Positions 59,597 to 64,000 of a DNA stretch of 64,000 nucleotides are shown here, piece after piece. The notes under the pieces were generated by a model. The model saw only the letters and a list, made by a program, of their open reading frames with translations. It did no database searches and was not told the DNA's origin. Position numbers and translations under genes: made by a program. Numbering within the stretch: position 1 is the stretch's first letter; every line of letters begins with the position of its first letter. The stretch is from Bidens hawaiensis. Taxonomy: Eukaryota; Streptophyta; Magnoliopsida; Asterales; Asteraceae. The stretch spans positions 2,146,001 through 2,210,000 of the forward strand of contig JAIQDT010000186.1 of the NCBI GenBank assembly GCA_021521415.1. The letters are read 5' to 3'.

Positions 59597-61093
59597 GAGC
59601 TACATCTGGATAATGGGTAAGCGAGCAACAAGCTACGCCGCTATCCCCTTTTGAATCGCAAAGCCTATTCTACTAAATATAAATATTTGATTCCTCGGGT
59701 TCCGCGAGCCACTGTAGACCTTCTTATGCACCTGCTCCAAGAAGCGAACCGCCTCGGGAGCTAGGGTTCCAAATGTGTCAAAGGCGAATGGAATGAACAC
59801 ATGCTGATTCTCCAAACACGCTGCCTCATACTTAGCAAGCTTCCTAGACTCCGCTCTCAAAACCGCCTGTCCCGGTACGAAGCCACTGTCTCTTAGCCCC
59901 ACCAACGGGGACACCCCAGTTAGGTCAGCACACGCATGCTTACCCACTGCCAAGCCAAACACAAGAACGTCCGCAGGATGCAGGGTAGATCTTCCTTCTC
60001 GCGGATCAGTCAGAAAGTTGACATGTGTGTCTTTCTTGGCTGAGATCCCGGCACGCCTAAGCACATACCATAAGACATCTCTAACCCAGTCATGACGATA
60101 CTTGAATCCCGGCAATTCCTTACAGTGGAGGGCATGCTCACCAAATCTATCCAAACAAGCTTTTTTACAAATGGGGCGTGATTCATCTGGAGGGAAAAGA
60201 GGAATCATAAGCCGGTATTTAAGGATGGCTCTGTATTCAACTTCCGACATCCATTTCCCAAGACCTTCAATAGGCACAACAGTCTAAAAATCCTAGGCAT
60301 GAGCCCCCTTGAGACAAGCAAAAACTGCCTTTTGTCTCGGGGTCATATCGGATCGCTCCTCCAAATCATTTACGTGTTTACCATAAAGAGCACTCACCAA
60401 GGTTTGTTGAGGTTTCTTGGGGGCGGTCTCCTTATCAGTAAAACAGCCTAGATCAACATCCGGTAGAGTTGTTCCAATATTACCAAGTGCAAAAGAGTAG
60501 TCAGGATCTACCCCCATAACACCAGCGTTTCGCAATATGTGGTCCTGTAATTTCAACGACTGGGACCTAGAAGCCACAAAGGCATATGCGGAGACGTCCT
60601 CTGCTGAGAAAATTCCTAAGCCTCTGCAATGCCTAGGAAGGAAGCCAACCTCCACTGGAGGTCCCCAAAATGCGGTCCTCCACACACAACAATATCTTCA
60701 ATTGCTCCCCGCAAGCCCGCATCAAAGATGGACACAACCTCTTTGATATGTTCAGGTTGACAAGTCCGGAGCCCAAACACTAGCTTAGCAACCCCCATGC
60801 ACGAGCGCAACAAAAAGAGCTCACTTTGGGGGTCCCTCAGGTCCGGCAAGTGTTTCATAAGTTCAACTGCCCTCAAAGCTCTTTTAGTTGCCAAAGATCG
60901 AATAAACCCTGCATCCCAACTAACCGCTCCCCAGGAGTTTAACTCCCATCATAGGCCTGCTAATCTCGCCAGGGAATAAACCCGACAATTTCTTCGAATC
61001 ATCATATGACGGCCAAAAAATCTCCGTTTTTCGAATATTAAGCCTAAGACCCAGAGACGCCCCCTCTGAGCGAATAATGCCCAACGCTCTAGC
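59597..61093 (-). pseudogene. Reverse transcriptase gene with restriction-like endonuclease-like C-terminus, broken and truncated
   Basis: Minus-strand reading from 61093 down to a TAG at about 59597. It opens inside an RT domain: GLRLNIRKTEIFWP (about 61050) is an RT palm/thumb motif after the YxDD box, and ISRPMMGVKLLGS follows. Next come a linker (RSCMGVAKLVFGLRTCQP, DLQWRLAS) and CRGLGIFSAEDVSAYAF. The last 214 codons have a C-x3-C-x6-H-x3-C finger (CKKAC...HALHC), RHDWVRDVLW, then HPADVLV, ADLTG and KLAKY, spaced like the PD...D...K core of restriction-like endonucleases of R2-type non-LTR elements. Damage: a frameshift near 60630-60645, TAG at 60293, 60284 and 59633, and others near 60920. 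The upstream part is cut off by a Copia insertion at 61094. I recall similar plant proteins labelled 'putative reverse transcriptase'; the nuclease reading is my inference. Confidence 0.65.
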
Positions 61094-61468
61094 TGTTGGG
61101 CCTAGTTTTGTGGTTTGAGCTTGATTGTAATTAGTACTAGTTATTTGGGCTTGGGTTTTGGGTGCACATGTAAACCGAGAACACTATTGTGTTCTCGGTG
61201 GGCTTTTTGGTGTGTGGGCCGGTCTTTGGTTGTTATCCCTATATATAGAGATGTGATGTATGGGGTTATGGTTGTTCATTCTCATTATTATCAAGTATTG
61301 TAAGTGCTTAAGCACCCGATGTATTCAATAATATACGTGTGTTTTGAAGCAGTTCCGTGTTACTATTATTGTTCTTATTTGTGTTCTTGAATCACCGAGT
61401 GTTAGTATTCCGCACTAATACTCGTTTAGTTGATATCATATTGTAGTGATCCAGATTCGGAACTTACA
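61094..61468 (+). repeat. 5' LTR of the plus-strand Copia element
   Basis: 375 bases, starting TGTTGGGCC and ending GGAACTTACA. It contains a perfect 11-bp inverted repeat ACCGAGAACAC-TATT-GTGTTCTCGGT (61176-61201), a TATA-like CTATATATAG near 61241, and GCTTAAGCACCCGATGT (about 61306). Confidence 0.85.
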
Positions 61469-61470
61469 AT

Positions 61471-61501
61471 TGGTATCAGAGCCTTTGACGAATTCAGGCT
61501 C
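61471..61501 (+). other. Primer-binding site with overlapping inverted repeat
   Basis: TGGTATCAGAGCC at 61471-61483, complementary to initiator tRNA-Met. GAGCCT (61479-61484) can pair with AGGCTC (61496-61501). Confidence 0.85.
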
Positions 61502-61669
61502 GTTATTGTGATATCAACAGATTCAAGATCGTATTGTTTTTGGTGGTGTAGGAACTTTTCTGGCGAACAGTTGATCGGAAGAGAAGGCTGAGTTATTTTT
61601 TGGGTAAAGATTGGGTTGACTTGGAAACATATCATCATTCCCTAATTTATGAAAGTTTGTTACAAGAAA

Positions 61670-61995
61670 ACTGGAAAGATTGTGGTTTTCGGTCAAAAGA
61701 TTTGCTCAATAAACCTAGTTTTTGGCTTTCATAGTTTTCGGCCACATCTTGCCCAAAATCAGAGATTTCGATCAAAAGATCTAGTCAACTTTTGTGGTTA
61801 TCGGTCAATTGATTTGGTCAACAAGGGTAGTTCTCGGTCAATGAAGTGTCAACATTTGAGTTCTCGGTCAAGGGGAGTTTTCGGTCAATAGTTTGGTCAA
61901 CCAGAGTAGTTTTCGGTCAAATATTTTGGTCAACTGTGCGTTCTCGGTCAACCTCAGTTCTCACCTTAGTTCTCGGCCCAAAGTCTTTGTTCTCT
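61670..61995 (+). repeat. TTCTCGGTCAA minisatellite in the Copia leader
   Basis: About ten degenerate units built on AGTT(T/C)TCGGTCAA and TTTGGTCAAC, spaced 20-45 bases, between the LTR and gag. On the minus strand the related element at 50002 has the same word, as CCGAGAACTC, three times at 50895-50950. Confidence 0.75.
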
Positions 61996-62072
61996 GCCCA
62001 GTCTGTGTTTGGGCATGTCTTATTGGACTTAATTCTTTATTGGACCTAAAATAAATCACTAACAGTTTTGAA

Positions 62073-64000
62073 ATGGCCTAGTTAACCAATGGCAGCAACC
62101 CAACCAACTCGTCACTACACCAGGAACTTGACTCCATCACGGGCACTGCTACTCGTATACCACGTTTGTTATCCTGCAAGGGTTTCAGTGAGTGGAAATT
62201 CCGTTTCGAACATTATGCCAAAATGAAAGACTCAAAGATTTGGAGAAGTATTGTGAGGGGACCTCAAAGGATTACTTATCAAAAGGCTGGTTCAACTGAG
62301 GTTCTTGTGAAACCGGTTGCTCAATACGATGATGATGACTTTGCAAAGTTGAAGAAGATGAGAAAGCTTTATCAACTCTAACTATGGCACTTTCACCCGA
62401 GATTGCTCTCCAGTTTAGAGAGCTCCAATCAGCAAAGGAGTTGTGGTCCGCACTGATAGAAGTTTATGAAGGTAATGAGGATATGAAGAGAAGTCGCTAG
62501 GATTTGTTGCGAAAAAAGTTTACTATGTTTAATCATGTTCTGGGAGAGACGTTGGAATCTAAACTTCAGAGGTTTATATCCCTCGTAACTGAAATGAGAA
62601 CTGCTGGGATTTTTCTGCAAACCTCAGAGATTAACAACAAGCTAGTGAACTCTCTGCTGAAAAATTGGGATATGAATGTTGCAGTTATCAAAAAGACTAA
62701 AGATCTCAATAGAATGAGCATGACAGAAATGATTTCCACCATTAAAGAATGCGATATGGATGATAAACAACAGGCAATAAATCATGCAAGTTCTTATAGT
62801 GCCGCTGGTTATAACGTTGCTTCTAATAGTGCCCTCATGTCTCATGATAGTTTCTCACTATTTAAGCCCTCTCAACTACCACCACTGGGAAACTTTCAGA
62901 TGTTATCGTCCACCCTTGGTCAATCATTGTCATCAAATTCACCTAATCCAGCTCCAGTATTTTTTACCAAATCTGGTCAGTCAGTTAGTGATTCTAGCAA
63001 AACCGCTTCCAGTGTAAACCCCAGCCAGATTCCTACCATACCTAAAGAAACTCAAGAAAATATTGCATTAATGACAGTATTTATGAATTGTTACCATGCG
63101 TTTTTGGCCGGAGATTTGGTCCAACCCATGGCTGCTACTGAATTTGATCAGATTCATCATGATGATGTTGAAGAAATGGACATCTTGTGGCAAATTGCCA
63201 TGGTGGTTTTCCGTGCTAAGAAGTTTACCAAAAGGACGGGTAGAAATAACTGGAACATGCCAAATAATCAAAAAGTGGGTTTTAACAAGGAGACTCTCAG
63301 GTGTTACAACTGTCACGAGCCTGGTCACTTTGCTCGTAAATGCACCAATCCGGCTAAAGAGGGGAATACGGAAAGGGCCTTGGTTCCAGCTGGAAATGCT
63401 CGTGGTGAAGCTGGAAGTAGTTCAAGTAATGGGGAAAGAAGTATGGTTGCTCAAACGTTCTTATGGGAAGGACAGATGGCTGTGCTGAATATTGGAAATC
63501 AAACTGCTAATTTCTCAACAGTTGAGGAATCTGAAGAGGAAAACAATGCTGAGGAGAAGGTTAAGGAGCTCCAATTTGCATACATGGCGTTCACTTCTCC
63601 GGACTCATCTGAGGTACGTTTTCAACCATGTTCTTTAAATTGTGGTGAGAAAATTGAGATGTATCAACTTCATAATGACAATCTAATTAGAGATATGGAA
63701 AGAATAAAATAAGAGAGTTTTAAACTTAAGAAAAATGAAAAAGGGTTTTTAGACAAAATTGAATCTCTCAATAAAGACATTAAGAAACTCAAGTCTGATT
63801 TTAGTGTTAAAAGCTGTCACTATCTTGATGCTAAACAAGAAATCGTTGAGTTGAATGCTAAACTGGAAACCGCCAAATCTGAAATTTTAAATTTAACTAA
63901 CAAGTTTGAAAAGGCTGAACTTGATTTTAAGAAATTCGATGAGTCCAGTAAAGTTGTCAACTCAATGATTGAGAATCAGTTGTGGTGGAAAGAAAATGAA
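62073..64000 (+). pseudogene. Copia gag with CCHC knuckle and coiled-coil tail, broken, continues past the window
   Basis: ATG 62073 begins a frame whose third codon is TAG (62079-62081). After it the capsid N-terminus reads GFSEWKFRFEHYAKMKDSKI (about 62190). A frameshift near 62345-62380 moves to the frame with ELWSALIEVYEGNE, a TAG at 62498-62500, and then a 402-codon open stretch (62504-63712) with LGETLESKLQRFISLVTEMR (about 62539) and KKTKDLNRMSMTEMISTIKE. The zinc knuckle CYNCHEPGHFARKC is at 63302-63343. A TAA at 63710-63712 interrupts a Lys/Glu/Leu-rich tail with heptad character (for example IESLNKDIKKLKSD) that stays open to the window end, a coiled coil as in some Copia gags (SIRE-like). 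Clade is uncertain. Confidence 0.85.

Larger units (their letters stand above)
61094..64000 (+). mobile_element. Ty1/Copia-type retrotransposon, 5' part only
   Basis: A left LTR (61094-61468), tRNA-Met primer site, long leader and gag are present, and the element runs past the window end. It is inserted in the RT pseudogene after CTAGC (61089-61093), the expected 5-bp duplication, whose partner lies outside. LTR and leader words are shared with the short element at 50002-51589, which may be its non-autonomous relative. Confidence 0.85.

Noticed and set aside
61115..61303. Open frame of 62 codons near the window end
   Set aside because: It lies entirely within a Copia LTR.

Overview
This window looks like a repeat-dominated stretch of a eudicot plant nuclear genome. 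I see no intact host gene, rRNA, tRNA gene or CRISPR array. The evidence is a set of plant transposon families: LINE ORF2 with a zf-RVT-type C-terminus, PIF/Harbinger, Ty3/Gypsy with a chromodomain-like end, Athila-type Gypsy with a tRNA-Asp primer site, Ty1/Copia, and hAT and MULE miniature elements, in A/T-rich spacers. The family mix suggests Asteraceae, but that is recall-based inference.

Layout. (1) 1-1400: 3' end of a LINE. (2) 2171-13410: a PIF/Harbinger transposon with one internal stop in its transposase, split by a full-length but decayed Gypsy element (3848-13272, LTRs of about 2.2 kb). (3) 15108-15765: a hAT-type miniature element with an 8-bp target duplication. (4) 16496-21216: a solo LTR of a second Gypsy family, split by a short non-autonomous minus-strand LTR element (17304-19589). 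(5) 21285-29163: a second PIF/Harbinger element carrying only the ORF1 (Myb-like) gene, split by a non-autonomous Athila-type element (21819-27891). (6) 29-39 kb: miniature and foldback elements (hAT 33324-33869; MULE-like 34078-34685, 34905-35491 and 37359-38720; a foldback with a 365-bp tandem duplication near 30.6-31.8 kb). (7) 40.5-43.1 kb: a very degraded LINE. (8) 43.9-48.7 kb: a dispersed repeat interrupted by an old LTR-like sequence and by a solo LTR (46275-48526) distantly related to the Gypsy element in (2). (9) 50002-51589: a small minus-strand Copia-like element carrying a fragment of a host F-box/FBD gene. (10) 54.0-59.3 kb: a broken minus-strand Copia element. (11) 59597-61093: a broken minus-strand reverse transcriptase gene whose C-terminus resembles a restriction-like endonuclease, interrupted at 61094 by the 5' half of a plus-strand Copia element that runs off the window.

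Nesting order can be read from target duplications: PIF contains Gypsy, PIF-ORF1 contains Athila, and one solo LTR contains a short LTR element. The features that conventional element annotation does not explain are: a shared AACTTCGCC/AAGTTCGC minisatellite in two unrelated retroelement families; a conserved inverted repeat at the primer-binding site of three Copia-like elements; minisatellites that replace one another at the same place in related LTRs; the captured FBD exon; and the endonuclease-like domain of the RT gene. All boundaries were read by eye. No alignment or database search was run.
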